Program-made: the position numbers and the translations under genes
Part shown: in pieces, positions 33,933-42,035 of the stretch
How positions within the stretch are numbered: the stretch's first letter is position 1
How the letters are laid out: every line of letters starts with the position of its first letter
The notes under the pieces: model-generated
Databases searched by the model: none
What the model was told of the DNA's origin: nothing
What the model saw: only the letters and a program-made list of their open reading frames with translations
Origin: Amycolatopsis sp. 2-15
GTDB lineage: Bacteria > Actinomycetota > Actinomycetes > Mycobacteriales > Pseudonocardiaceae
Length of the DNA: 64,000 bases
Assembly (NCBI RefSeq): GCF_030285625.1
Contig: NZ_CP127294.1
Span: 8,216,001-8,280,000, forward strand
Reading direction: 5' to 3'

Positions 33933-34850
33933 ATGCGCCTTGCCGTGCCCGACCTCGTCTCGAACTCCTATTTCCCCGCCATCGCGGCCGTGGAGCTCGG
34001 GTACCTTCGCGACGAGGGTCTCGACGTGGAGTGGGAACTCCTGTTCCCCGTCACCGACGCAGCAATCGCCCTTCGCGAGGGGCGGATCGACTACCTCGCC
34101 GGGTGCGCCCACGCTCCGCTCTACGCCGACTCCACCTGGGGCGAGCAGAAGCTGCTGGCCGCGCTCGCGCAGAACATGTACTGGTTCCTCGTGGTGCGGC
34201 CCGACCTCGACATCACCCGCGAGACGCTCGCCAAGCTCCACGACGTCCGCATCGGTGCCGCGCCCGGCCCAGACCTCGGCCTGCGCCGGCTGCTCGAGGC
34301 CGAAGGCGTGGACCTGACCGGGGCCGGCGTCACCATCGCCCCGGTCGCGGGCGTCGCCGGCGACGTCTCCTTCGGCGTCACGGCCGCCCGGGCCCTGGAA
34401 GAAGGCCGGATCGACGCCTTCTGGGCCAACGGCATGGGCACGGAGGTCGCCGTGCAGCGCGGCGTCGGCAAGGTCGTGGTGGACGCCCGCCGCGACGGGT
34501 CCGCCCACTCGCTGTACACGTTCCCCGCGCTCATGACCACGGACCGCACGGCCGCGGAACGCCCGGACGAGGCGGCCGCCGTCACTCGCGGCGTGCTGCG
34601 GGCCCAGCGCGAGCTGCGCCGGGACCCGTCGCTGGCCACCAAGGTCGGCACCGCGCTGTTCCCGGAGATGGAGGCCGGTCTCATCGCCGGCCTGATCGAG
34701 CGGGACGGGCCGTTCTACCAGCCGGCGATCTCCCCCGAGGCCGTGGCCGGGCTCGCCGGGTTCGCCCGCGCGACCGGGCTCACCGACCGCGAGCTCACCT
34801 ACGACGACATCGTCGCCGCGGGCGCCCGCGACCTGTGGCAGGCCTCGTGA
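33933..34850 (+). CDS. NMT1/THI5-like solute-binding-fold protein without signal peptide
   Basis: The 305-aa protein starts at the ATG at 33933 behind AGGAAGG. It has the type-2 periplasmic-binding fold of the NMT1/THI5 group (VSNSYFPAIAAVELGYLRDEG, VTDAAIALREGRIDYLAGCA). The N-terminus MRLAVPDLVSNSYFP has no signal peptide or lipobox, so it should be cytosolic. Cytosolic members of this fold include enzymes such as 4,5-dihydroxyphthalate decarboxylase and THI5. It overlaps the nitrilase gene by 4 bp, so an enzymatic role in the pathway is more likely than transport. Confidence 0.8.
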   Translation: MRLAVPDLVSNSYFPAIAAVELGYLRDEGLDVEWELLFPVTDAAIALREGRIDYLAGCAHAPLYADSTWGEQKLLAALAQNMYWFLVVRPDLDITRETLAKLHDVRIGAAPGPDLGLRRLLEAEGVDLTGAGVTIAPVAGVAGDVSFGVTAARALEEGRIDAFWANGMGTEVAVQRGVGKVVVDARRDGSAHSLYTFPALMTTDRTAAERPDEAAAVTRGVLRAQRELRRDPSLATKVGTALFPEMEAGLIAGLIERDGPFYQPAISPEAVAGLAGFARATGLTDRELTYDDIVAAGARDLWQAS

Positions 34851-35656
34851 AGATCGCCCTCGTCCAGATCGGCAGCCCTGAGGACGAGCCTGTCGCCGCC
34901 CGGTTCGACCGGGTGGCCGGGCTCGTCCGCTCGGCGGCCTCGGCCGACCTGATCGTGCTGCCCGAGCTGTGGGCCACCGGGTACTTCGCCTTCGACGACT
35001 ACGCCCGTGACGCCGAACCGGCCGACGGACCGTCGCTGGCGCGGCTCGGCGAGCTGGCCCGCGAGACCGGCGCGTACCTGCACGGCGGCAGCTTCGTCGA
35101 GCGCCTGCCCGACGGCGCCCTGCGCAACACCGCCGTGCTGTTCGACCCGACCGGCGAGCTCGTGCACAGCTACAGCAAGGTGCACGTGTTCGGCTACCAG
35201 TCGAAGGAAGCGCAGCTGCTCAAGCCCGGTGACCACGTGTCCGCGGTGGCGACGCCGTTCGGCGCCGTCGCCGGCACCACGTGTTACGACCTGCGCTTCC
35301 CCGAGCTGTGGCGCTGCCTCGTCGACGCCGGCGCGGAGATCGTGATCGTGCCGGCCGCCTGGCCCGCGGCGCGGCTCGCCCACTGGCGCCTGTTCACCAC
35401 CGCCCGCGCGGTGGAGGACCAGGTGCTGGTGGTGGCGTGCAACGCCACCGGGACCCAGGGCGGGGTCGAGCTCGGCGGGCACAGCCGCGTCGTCGACCCC
35501 TGGGGCACCGTGCTCGCCGAGGCCGGCACCGAAGAGGGGATCACCTGGTGCGACGTCGATCCCGGCGTCGTCCCCGCCACGCGCGAGCAGTTCCCCGTGC
35601 TCGACGACCGGCTCCCCAGCTACCGCGAACTGACCATCCGAGGAGCGCACGCATGA
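34847..35656 (+). CDS. Carbon-nitrogen hydrolase (nitrilase superfamily)
   Basis: The 269-aa protein (GTG at 34847, overlapping the previous stop as GTGA) has an intact nitrilase-fold triad: Glu40 in LPELW, Lys111 in SKVHVFGYQ and Cys146 in TTCYDLRFPEL. Length and motifs fit the omega-amidase/NIT2-like branch, which hydrolyses amides of dicarboxylic acids, rather than true nitrilases. It lies between the NMT1-like and DUF2848 genes with 4-bp overlaps, so it probably deaminates an amide intermediate in that pathway. Confidence 0.93.
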   Translation: MKIALVQIGSPEDEPVAARFDRVAGLVRSAASADLIVLPELWATGYFAFDDYARDAEPADGPSLARLGELARETGAYLHGGSFVERLPDGALRNTAVLFDPTGELVHSYSKVHVFGYQSKEAQLLKPGDHVSAVATPFGAVAGTTCYDLRFPELWRCLVDAGAEIVIVPAAWPAARLAHWRLFTTARAVEDQVLVVACNATGTQGGVELGGHSRVVDPWGTVLAEAGTEEGITWCDVDPGVVPATREQFPVLDDRLPSYRELTIRGAHA

Positions 35657-36291
35657 CCGCACTCACGTTCACCGTGGCCGGGACGGGCGAAACCGTCGCG
35701 GTCGCCGACTTCGACCTCGTGGTCGCGGGCTACACCGGCCGCGACGAGGCCGCCGTGAAGCACCACATCGACGAACTCGCCGCCATCGGCGTGCCGCCGC
35801 CCGACTCCGTCCCGGCGTTCTACGAGCTCGACGCGGCCCTGGCGACGCAGGCCGCCGCCATTTCCGTCGACGGCACCAACACCTCCGGCGAGGTGGAGCC
35901 GGTGCTCGTGCGCGCGGGCGGCAAGCTCTACCTCACGGTGGGCTCCGACCACACCGACCGCGACATCGAGACCTCCAGCGTCAAGGACTCGAAGGCGGCC
36001 TGCCCCAAGCCGCTTGGCACCACCGTGATCCCGGTCGAGAACCCCGACTGGGACGCGATCGTCGCCGAATCCACTGTGGACGGCGTGCGCTACCAGCACG
36101 GCCCGCTCAGCGCCCTGCGCATCCCCACCGACGTGCTGGCCCTGCTCGGCGGCTCGGCCGAGCGCGACCTGGTGATGTTCTGCGGCACCCTGACGCTGCT
36201 CGACGGCAAGTTCGTGCCCGGGAAGGCCTGGACGCTGTCGCTGGCCCTGCCCGGCGGCCCCGAGCTCACCCACGCCTACTCGGTGTCCTGA
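35653..36291 (+). CDS. DUF2848 family protein
   Basis: The 212-aa protein (ATG at 35653, overlapping the previous stop) matches the DUF2848 family: AGYTGRDEAAVKHHIDELA, GVPPPDSVPAFYELD, and a SDHTDRDIETSSVKDSKAAC stretch that may bind metal. Members lie near catabolic amidases and racemases, and some likeness to the FAH fold has been suggested; I cannot confirm it from sequence. Its tight overlap with the amidase gene implies a consecutive step. Confidence 0.85.
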   Translation: MTALTFTVAGTGETVAVADFDLVVAGYTGRDEAAVKHHIDELAAIGVPPPDSVPAFYELDAALATQAAAISVDGTNTSGEVEPVLVRAGGKLYLTVGSDHTDRDIETSSVKDSKAACPKPLGTTVIPVENPDWDAIVAESTVDGVRYQHGPLSALRIPTDVLALLGGSAERDLVMFCGTLTLLDGKFVPGKAWTLSLALPGGPELTHAYSVS

Positions 36292-36319
36292 CCCCTCGCA
36301 TCTGGAGAGAGAAACCCCC

Positions 36320-36667
36320 ATGGCCAAACCGGAACACGAGTTCTTCCCCGCCAAGACGGTGGAGTTCACGCCCTGCGCGGGCGTCGTGCCGCAGCTGACC
36401 GAACGCATCCTCGCCGCCGACGGCGACAGCGGCGTGGCGACGCGCATCCTGCGCTTCGAGCCCGGCACGGACACCACCCCGAACGGCGTGCAGGTGCACG
36501 ACTTCTGGGAAGAGGTCTACATCCTCGAAGGCTCGTTCCACGACACGCGCCTCGGCAAGACCTTCTCCGCCGGCGACTACGCCTGCCGCCCGCCGGGCAT
36601 GGAGCACGGCCCGTGGACGAGCGAGGAAGGCTGCCTCACGTTCGAGGTGCGCTACCGCGCGAGCTGA
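36320..36667 (+). CDS. Cupin domain protein
   Basis: The 115-aa single-domain cupin has the metal-binding pattern HDFWEEVYILEGSFHD (His, Glu) and PPGMEHGPW (second His). It starts at 36320 behind GGAGAGAG, 28 bp after DUF2848, and ends the operon before a strong terminator. Small cupins of this type include dioxygenases and isomerases. As the island has no classical ring-cleavage enzyme, this is a candidate, which is inference only. Confidence 0.87.
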   Translation: MAKPEHEFFPAKTVEFTPCAGVVPQLTERILAADGDSGVATRILRFEPGTDTTPNGVQVHDFWEEVYILEGSFHDTRLGKTFSAGDYACRPPGMEHGPWTSEEGCLTFEVRYRAS

Positions 36668-36684
36668 ACCGTCCACAGCGGACA

Positions 36685-36728
36685 CGCGAGAAAGGGCGCC
36701 CGGTCCCCGCCGGGCGCCCTTTCTCGCG
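36685..36728 (+). terminator. Strong hairpin terminator after the cupin gene
   Basis: A perfect 19-bp stem (36685-36703 with 36710-36728, core AAAGGGCGCCCGG / CCGGGCGCCCTTT) with a 6-nt loop lies 18 bp after the cupin stop. Confidence 0.75.
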
Positions 36729-36756
36729 CGCGCGGTACGCCATCGTTGCGTGGATG

Positions 36757-36794
36757 TGGAAACGGGGCGCCCGACCTTCGGCCGGGCGCCCCGC
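36757..36794. repeat. Terminator-hairpin repeat, copy 1 (identical to 37801-37838)
   Basis: This 38-bp sequence, starting TGGAAACGGGGCGCCCG, is identical to 37801-37838. It contains a hairpin GGGGCGCCCG (36764-36773) / CGGGCGCCCC (36783-36792). The two copies bracket the methyltransferase gene as a direct repeat, about 1.04 kb apart. Confidence 0.8.
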
Positions 36795-36813
36795 CCCGAC
36801 TTGGCTCACGGAC

Positions 36814-37629
36814 TCAGACGGGCTTGCGGGCGAGGTCGTAGGCGAAGCTCACGGTCTCGGTGAAGACACCGCCGTCGTTGTGTGGGCGGAGGGTGGCTGC
36901 GAGGTCGGCATCGAATGCGGCGGCCCGGTCGGCGATGACCGCGGGCGGGAGGAACGAGGTGGAGCGAATGTGGCCGGTGAGTTCTGCCAGGCTCCAATGG
37001 TGCTCGGCCGTGAGGGCATGGCGGCCGAGCACCTCGAACCCGGCTGCGGACAGCACATCGGGATCGGATCGGCGCCGGCGCGCCCGGTCCGCGTCTTCGG
37101 GAATCCTGTGCTCGGCACCGAGCTCCCGCTGCCATCGGTTCAGGGTGGCCGCGAGTGATCGCTGCCAGTCTTCCCCGCCCGCCCAGGGCGAGGAAGACCA
37201 GCACAATGCGAGGTACCCGCCGGGAACGAGCCAGTGGAGTATCCGGCGGGCGACCTGGTCGCGCTCCAGCCGGTGGAAGGCGTTGCCGACGACGGCCAGC
37301 TCGAAGTAGTCCGGCTGTGCAGCAAGCGTCTCGGCGCTGGAGACGATGGGGCGAAGATCCCTCACGCGCGTCTCAGCCGCCTTGACGCGAACGGTTTCGA
37401 TCATGTCCCGTTCCTGGTCCACGGTCCACACTTCTGCGAAGTGTGGGCTGAGCGGGAAGGCGAGTTGGCCGGTCCCGCAGGCCAGATCCAGCAGGCGTCC
37501 GCGCCCGGAGAGGTGGGTGCCGGCGACCAGATGGGTGAGCAGGGATGTCGGATACGGCAGCCGGTAACGGTCGTAGTACTCGGCGGTGCCCTGGTAGAGG
37601 TCTGATGCGAAGTTCGCCTCGTTGCTCAC
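36814..37629 (-). CDS. Class I SAM-dependent methyltransferase
   Basis: The 271-aa protein (GTG at 37629) has the SAM-binding motif I LLDLACGTGQLAF, an acidic motif-II end WTVDQERDMIE and post-motif LVPGGYLALCW. The C-terminal part resembles the Coq5/UbiE-like fold of small-molecule methyltransferases. The substrate is unknown. It lies between two identical 38-bp hairpin repeats and interrupts the otherwise functional arrangement of the island, so it looks like an inserted cassette. Confidence 0.87.
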   Translation of the reverse strand: MSNEANFASDLYQGTAEYYDRYRLPYPTSLLTHLVAGTHLSGRGRLLDLACGTGQLAFPLSPHFAEVWTVDQERDMIETVRVKAAETRVRDLRPIVSSAETLAAQPDYFELAVVGNAFHRLERDQVARRILHWLVPGGYLALCWSSSPWAGGEDWQRSLAATLNRWQRELGAEHRIPEDADRARRRRSDPDVLSAAGFEVLGRHALTAEHHWSLAELTGHIRSTSFLPPAVIADRAAAFDADLAATLRPHNDGGVFTETVSFAYDLARKPV

Positions 37630-37800
37630 CGGGCCTGGCCCTTTCTGTCGGCTTCGGCCCAGGTTAGTGCCTGCTGCTGCGAATGCGCTCGAGTGCGCCG
37701 TGCCCGTCGTCGAGGAGCGGGCCGGCCCGAGTCGGCCCGGGCTGGTACGCACCCGACCGGCGGTGGATTTCGTCGAGGGCGGCGTGGAGGTCGTCCGGGA

Positions 37801-37838
37801 TGGAAACGGGGCGCCCGACCTTCGGCCGGGCGCCCCGC
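37801..37838 (-). repeat. Terminator-hairpin repeat, copy 2 (native terminator of hpaB-like operon)
   Basis: This is an exact copy of 36757-36794, and lies 17 bp past the stop of the hydroxylase gene, where a terminator is expected. Between it and the methyltransferase start, the minus strand reads IPDDLHAALDEIHRRSG to the end ERIRSSRH, which has no start codon of its own. It may be the 3' stump of another gene that came with the cassette. Confidence 0.7.
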
Positions 37839-37854
37839 GGTCTGTCTGCCTCAC

Positions 37855-39333
37855 TTACGCCTGCACGGTCTCCGTGCGGCCACCGAGGTCGTAACCGGCC
37901 AGCGCGCCGTCCACGAGGGCCTCCGCGCGGGCGAAGTCGTAGATCTGGCTCATGCGCGACTTCACCAGGAAGGGCGCGCCGGCGTAGAACATCTCGTACT
38001 GCTGGTGGCGGCTCGCGAACTCCGAGCCGACGAGGTCCCACACGAGCTTGAGCAGCTTCACGCGCTCGATCGTCGGGTGGCCCGGCGACTGCACGTACCG
38101 CTCGAAGTCGGCGCGGGCCTCGGGGTTCTCGAAGTCGGCGGCCGAGGACGGCAGCTGGATCACGCCGCCGCCGACGAGGTCACGGACCAGGTGCAGCAGC
38201 TTCGGGTAGAAGTCCGACTGCAGCGTCATAGTCGCGTAGCACTCCTCGCGCCCCGGCCAGGCCACGCCCTTCTCGTCGAGCTCGCAGTTCTGTTCCTGCG
38301 CGTAGACGAGGCCGGAAACCATGGCCGCGTGGGCGGCCAGCTCGCCGAGCACGCCGCGCACCGGCGGGAACTTGTCCGAGCCGTTCATGCGCGCCACGCG
38401 CAGCGCGAGGCCCGCCAGCAGGTCCAGCTTCACGGAGAAGCGGATCTGGGCCTGGTTGTTGCCCAGCAGGTGCGCCGGCGTGCGGCTCCACTGGTCGCTG
38501 GTGATCTGACGGTCGCGGAACACGAAGACCTTGTCCCACGGCACGAAGACGTCGTCGAACACGATGAGCGAGTCGGTCTCGTCGAAGCGCGTGGCGAGCG
38601 GGTAGTCGTACACGCTCGTGGCGGCTTCGGCGTAGCTGCGGCGCGAGTAGATCTTCAGGCCCTCGGCGCCGATCGGGACGGCGACGGAGATCGCCTGGTC
38701 CTCGTCACCCGGTTGCAGCGGCACGATGCAGCTGAGCACGAGGTAGTCGGAGATCGCCGCGCCCGTGCCGAGCATCTGCGCGCCGGCGACGACGATGCCG
38801 TCCTCACGCTCCTCCTTGACGCCCGCGTACAGGTGCGGGTCGGCCTGCTGGTGCGCGGGCTTGCTGCGGTCGATCTGCGGCGGCACGATCGCGTACGAGC
38901 AGTAGAGGTCGTTGTCGCGCACGTACTCGTAGAACTTCGTGACGTTGTCGGCGAAGCGCTGCTCGCCCGCCGCGAAGACGTCGGAACGGCCCGCCCAGCC
39001 GGCCAGGAAGCCCGCGACGTGCTCGGGTCCGCGGCCCATGAGACCGAACGTCGCCTCGGCCGTCTTGCGCAGCGCGACCCGGCGGCGGCGCAGGTCGTCC
39101 TCGCCGCGCGGGATGAGGTACGACAGGTTCACCGGGGCGCCGGTGGTCGGGGACGGGAACGTCATCTCCGCGGCGTTGGCCGGGTCGTGCGCGAGGTCGT
39201 ACACGCGCGCGATGGACTCGACGGCCCCCTTGAATGCGGGGTGCGCGGCGACGTCGGAGACGTATTCGCCGTCGACGAACACCCGCCGGTTGTCGCGCAG
39301 TCCTTCGACGTAGTCCTTGCCGGAACGCGTCAC
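37855..39333 (-). CDS. 4-hydroxyphenylacetate 3-hydroxylase family monooxygenase (oxygenase component)
   Basis: The 492-aa protein (GTG at 39333 behind GGAGG) is an HpaB/TftD-type FADH2-dependent phenol hydroxylase: RSGKDYVEGLRDNRRVFVDG, YAIVPPQIDRSKP, FDETDSLIVFDDVFVPWDKV and QSDFYPKLLHLVRDLVGGG. It hydroxylates a phenolic ring (or removes a halogen) using reduced flavin from the reductase encoded just upstream, which overlaps it by 4 bp. The exact phenol is unknown. Confidence 0.93.
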   Translation of the reverse strand: MTRSGKDYVEGLRDNRRVFVDGEYVSDVAAHPAFKGAVESIARVYDLAHDPANAAEMTFPSPTTGAPVNLSYLIPRGEDDLRRRRVALRKTAEATFGLMGRGPEHVAGFLAGWAGRSDVFAAGEQRFADNVTKFYEYVRDNDLYCSYAIVPPQIDRSKPAHQQADPHLYAGVKEEREDGIVVAGAQMLGTGAAISDYLVLSCIVPLQPGDEDQAISVAVPIGAEGLKIYSRRSYAEAATSVYDYPLATRFDETDSLIVFDDVFVPWDKVFVFRDRQITSDQWSRTPAHLLGNNQAQIRFSVKLDLLAGLALRVARMNGSDKFPPVRGVLGELAAHAAMVSGLVYAQEQNCELDEKGVAWPGREECYATMTLQSDFYPKLLHLVRDLVGGGVIQLPSSAADFENPEARADFERYVQSPGHPTIERVKLLKLVWDLVGSEFASRHQQYEMFYAGAPFLVKSRMSQIYDFARAEALVDGALAGYDLGGRTETVQA

Positions 39334-39893
39334 GCCGATTCCTCCAGTGCGATCGGTAGCGGCCGGGGCCGCGGGTGGTGGACTCCTGCTTGCAACTGCC
39401 GGTAGCTGCCCCGGAAGTGCAGGAGCGGTTCGTGGTGCGGCAGCGCCGAGCTGAGCCCGATGCCGCCGACCTTTGCGATGAGCACGGCGTGCGTGCCCGC
39501 GTGGACGTCCTGGTCGATTTCGCAGTCCAGGAACGCGAGGGCGCCGGAAAGGGCCGGGCTGTGCCAGCCTTCGCGGCGGGTGAGCCATTCCTCGGGCAGG
39601 GCCTTGTCCGCGCCCGGGCGGGCGCAGTGGTCCGAGATCTCGCGCGCGGGCGAGCCGAGGATGTTCACGCCGAACCGGCGGGTTTCGGCGATGCGCTCGT
39701 AGGTGCGGGTGGAACGGTTGACACAGACCAGGATCATGAGCGGATCGACCGACACCGACGAGAACGCGGTGGCGGTCATGCCGAGCGGGCGACCGGCCGC
39801 GTCCCTGAGGGTGATGACGTTGACACTGGCCGCGAAAGAGCCGAGCGCCGCCTTGAATCCGCTGGGATCACTGTCCGCGGGGTGCAGAGCCAT
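39330..39893 (-). CDS. Flavin reductase (HpaC-like component)
   Basis: The 187-aa protein starts at the ATG at 39893 behind AGGAGG. It is a flavin-reductase-like FMN/FAD-binding protein with FKAALGSFAASVNVITLRD, GMTATAFSSVSVDPLMILVCV, RRFGVNIL and a late HHEPLLHFRGSY. It supplies FADH2 to the overlapping oxygenase gene product. The promoter region carries TGACTTTAGTCA. Confidence 0.92.
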   Translation of the reverse strand: MALHPADSDPSGFKAALGSFAASVNVITLRDAAGRPLGMTATAFSSVSVDPLMILVCVNRSTRTYERIAETRRFGVNILGSPAREISDHCARPGADKALPEEWLTRREGWHSPALSGALAFLDCEIDQDVHAGTHAVLIAKVGGIGLSSALPHHEPLLHFRGSYRQLQAGVHHPRPRPLPIALEESA

Positions 39894-39939
39894 CGGGTGA
39901 CCTCCTGGGGGGTGACGCCAGAAGGCTAACAAGAATACC

Positions 39940-39951
39940 TGACTTTAGTCA
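39940..39951. promoter_or_regulatory. Palindromic operator TGACTTTAGTCA
   Basis: TGACT-TT-AGTCA is a perfect palindrome 47 bp above the flavin reductase start and 90 bp before the first MarR gene. It contains ACTTTAGT, the form also found at 32422-32429. It is well placed for autoregulation of the MarR gene and control of the hydroxylase operon. Confidence 0.6.
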
Positions 39952-40040
39952 ACTAAAATGGTGCGACGTATGATCGCCGGGTTCGCTCGCCGCCGCGCTC
40001 GTCCGAGAGGCCGTGCTCGTCCGAAGGGAAGCCCAGCCCC

Positions 40041-40577
40041 ATGAACGACGCAATGCGCGCTTACACGAAGTGGGCCGACATCGGCGACGCCAAGCGCAGC
40101 CGCGAGTTCCAGGCGTACGTCAAGAACATCGCCGACGCGCGCTACGTGACCCGCCGCGTGCTGCGGATCGTCGACGAGCAGGCGAAGACCCACGGCCTGG
40201 AACCCCTGCTGCACCAGGCACTCCTGCAGGTGTACGGGTCCAACGAGGCCCGCGGCATCACGGTGAGCACACTGGCGGCCAGGCTCGACGTGGCCGCCGC
40301 GTTCGCGTCGCGCATGGTGCGCCGCCTGGAGGAACTGGGCCTGGTGACGCGCGAGGCGTCGGAGAGCGACCGGCGCGCGACCAACGTCGTCGCCACCGAC
40401 GCCGGCGCGGAGAAGCTCGCGGAGATCGACGACGAGGTGCACCACAGCGTCGCGTTCCTGCAGCACCAGCTGACCGAGGACGAACGCCTGTCGGCGCTGT
40501 CGATCTTCGCGTTCTACGTGGGCCTCGACCCCGACTCGGCCATCGCCGAAGCCATCCGCGCGGCCGCCGATTCCTGA
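40041..40577 (+). CDS. MarR family regulator (tandem paralogue 1)
   Basis: The 178-aa protein has a MarR winged HTH (ITVSTLAARLDVAAAFASRM, DRRATNVVATDAG) and the dimer helices in RVLRIVDEQAKTHGLEPLLHQALLQVY. It is clearly related to the next gene along its whole length (HQALLQ, SRMVRRLEELGLV against SRLIRQLEEKGLV, HHSVAFLQHQLTED against HHHVNHFQRQLTDE). It is divergent from the flavin reductase/hydroxylase operon and probably binds ACTTKAGT palindromes through the island. Confidence 0.9.
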   Translation: MNDAMRAYTKWADIGDAKRSREFQAYVKNIADARYVTRRVLRIVDEQAKTHGLEPLLHQALLQVYGSNEARGITVSTLAARLDVAAAFASRMVRRLEELGLVTREASESDRRATNVVATDAGAEKLAEIDDEVHHSVAFLQHQLTEDERLSALSIFAFYVGLDPDSAIAEAIRAAADS

Positions 40578-40645
40578 GCCCTTCCCTGATATAGTGTCCT
40601 CAGGTCATTGACTTGAAGATGCTTTAAATCGGGGAGGGGAACACG

Positions 40646-41197
40646 GTGGAGGACGGGACCGCGGAGCTACTCGCCCTGTGGGGCAAGGGCGCGGTCGCGT
40701 CGAGCGACCTCGACTTCGCCAACCATGTCAAGGCGATCGCCCACGCGCGGTTCGTGCTGCGCAAGATCCTGCGGCTGCTCGACGAGCAAGCCATCGCGGG
40801 TGGGCTGCAGCCGTTGCAGCACCAGGCACTGCTGCAGATCTTCGGCGCCGAGGGACCACTGCCGGTGAACAAGGTCGCCGAGCGGCTCGACATCGCTCCC
40901 GCGCTCGCGTCGCGCCTGATCCGCCAACTCGAGGAGAAGGGGCTCGTGCACCGCGCCCGCATCCCCGACGACCGTCGGGTCATCGCCGTGCATGCCTCGG
41001 AAGCCGGCATCGAGGTGCTGCGCACCATCGACAACGCCGTGCACCACCACGTGAACCACTTCCAGCGCCAGCTCACCGACGAGGGCAAGTTCGGCGCGCT
41101 GGCCACGTTCTCGTTCTACCTGGGGCTGGACTCCGACCCCCGGCTGGCGCTGCTGCTCACCGCGGCCGGGCACCACGCGCACGCGCACCACCACTGA
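40646..41197 (+). CDS. MarR family regulator (tandem paralogue 2)
   Basis: The 183-aa protein (GTG at 40646) is a paralogue of the preceding MarR gene. It ends in a His-rich tail, AAGHHAHAHHH, that could bind a metal ion. A degenerate copy of the island motif (TGACTTGAAG, 40609-40618) lies in its 68-bp upstream gap, so it may be expressed separately and cross-regulated. It is convergent with the ABC permease gene. Confidence 0.9.
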   Translation: MEDGTAELLALWGKGAVASSDLDFANHVKAIAHARFVLRKILRLLDEQAIAGGLQPLQHQALLQIFGAEGPLPVNKVAERLDIAPALASRLIRQLEEKGLVHRARIPDDRRVIAVHASEAGIEVLRTIDNAVHHHVNHFQRQLTDEGKFGALATFSFYLGLDSDPRLALLLTAAGHHAHAHHH

Positions 41198-41270
41198 CAC
41201 TCTGCCGCGGGCATGGAAAGAGGCCCCGGCCCGGGTGCGTCCACACCGGACCGGAGCCCCTCGGTCTTCG

Positions 41271-42035
41271 TCAGTTCTGCGGGCGGTACCGCAGCAGGAA
41301 CCCCTCGATCCCCGACACGAGCATGTTGATCACGAGCGCCACCAGCCCGACCACGACCACGAGCCCGTAGACCTGGCCCGACTGGAAGTTCTGCTGCGCG
41401 GTCTCCATGAGCTTGCCCAGCCCGGACACCTGCGTGCTGATCTCGACCACCAGCACCAGCACCAGCGTGAGCGGCGCCGCGATCTTCACACCCAGCAGCA
41501 GTCCCGGCACGATCGCGGGCAGGTGGATCTTGCGGAACGCCGCGAACTTCCCGAGTCGCAGCGTCGAGGCCACGTCGGAGAGCACGACGTCGGCCGACTT
41601 CGCCGACTGGCGCACCTGCAGCAGCACGGGCCACAGAGCGCCGAAGACCACCACGTAGAGCTTCATCGATTCGGTGTAGCCCACGAGCAGCACGGCGAGC
41701 GGCACGAGCGCGACGCCCGGCAGGAACCGGAAGTACTCCAGGATCGGGCCGAGCAGGCGTTCCGCCAGCGGGACGTGCCCGATCAGCAGGCCCAGCACCG
41801 CGCCGAGCACGGTGGCGGCCAGCAGCGACAGCACGAACGTCTCGAGCGTGGCGAGCAGCCCCTCGACCAGCGCGCCGCCGGAGGTGAGCTCCCACGTCTG
41901 GCTGAACCAGGCGGCCGGCGGCGGGAAGAAGGTGCTCGAACTGTCGCCGATCACCTGCCACAGCACGAGCACCAGGGCCAACGGCAGCAGGCCGCGCAGG
42001 GGCGCGACCCCGGACTTACGGGTTCTACGCGGCAT
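41271..42035 (-). CDS. ABC transporter permease (NitT/TauT/SsuC type)
   Basis: The 254-aa membrane protein starts at the ATG at 42035 and overlaps the upstream permease gene by 11 bp. It has about six segments and the cytoplasmic EAA-like loop (RLGKFAAFRKIHLPAIVPGL). It forms, with the second permease and the ATPase, an importer for small anions such as sulfonates, nitrate-like or aromatic acids. Confidence 0.92.
   Translation of the reverse strand: MPRRTRKSGVAPLRGLLPLALVLVLWQVIGDSSSTFFPPPAAWFSQTWELTSGGALVEGLLATLETFVLSLLAATVLGAVLGLLIGHVPLAERLLGPILEYFRFLPGVALVPLAVLLVGYTESMKLYVVVFGALWPVLLQVRQSAKSADVVLSDVASTLRLGKFAAFRKIHLPAIVPGLLLGVKIAAPLTLVLVLVVEISTQVSGLGKLMETAQQNFQSGQVYGLVVVVGLVALVINMLVSGIEGFLLRYRPQN

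Noticed and set aside
34847..35656. Coupling of the nitrilase-family gene with the aldoxime dehydratase at 5.4 kb as one nitrile pathway
   Set aside because: The enzyme fits the amidase branch of the superfamily, the two loci are 29 kb apart, and their regulatory sites differ.
41201..41270. Terminator hairpin between MarR-2 and the ABC permease gene
   Set aside because: The GC-rich arms pair only imperfectly with several mismatches, so it is not listed.
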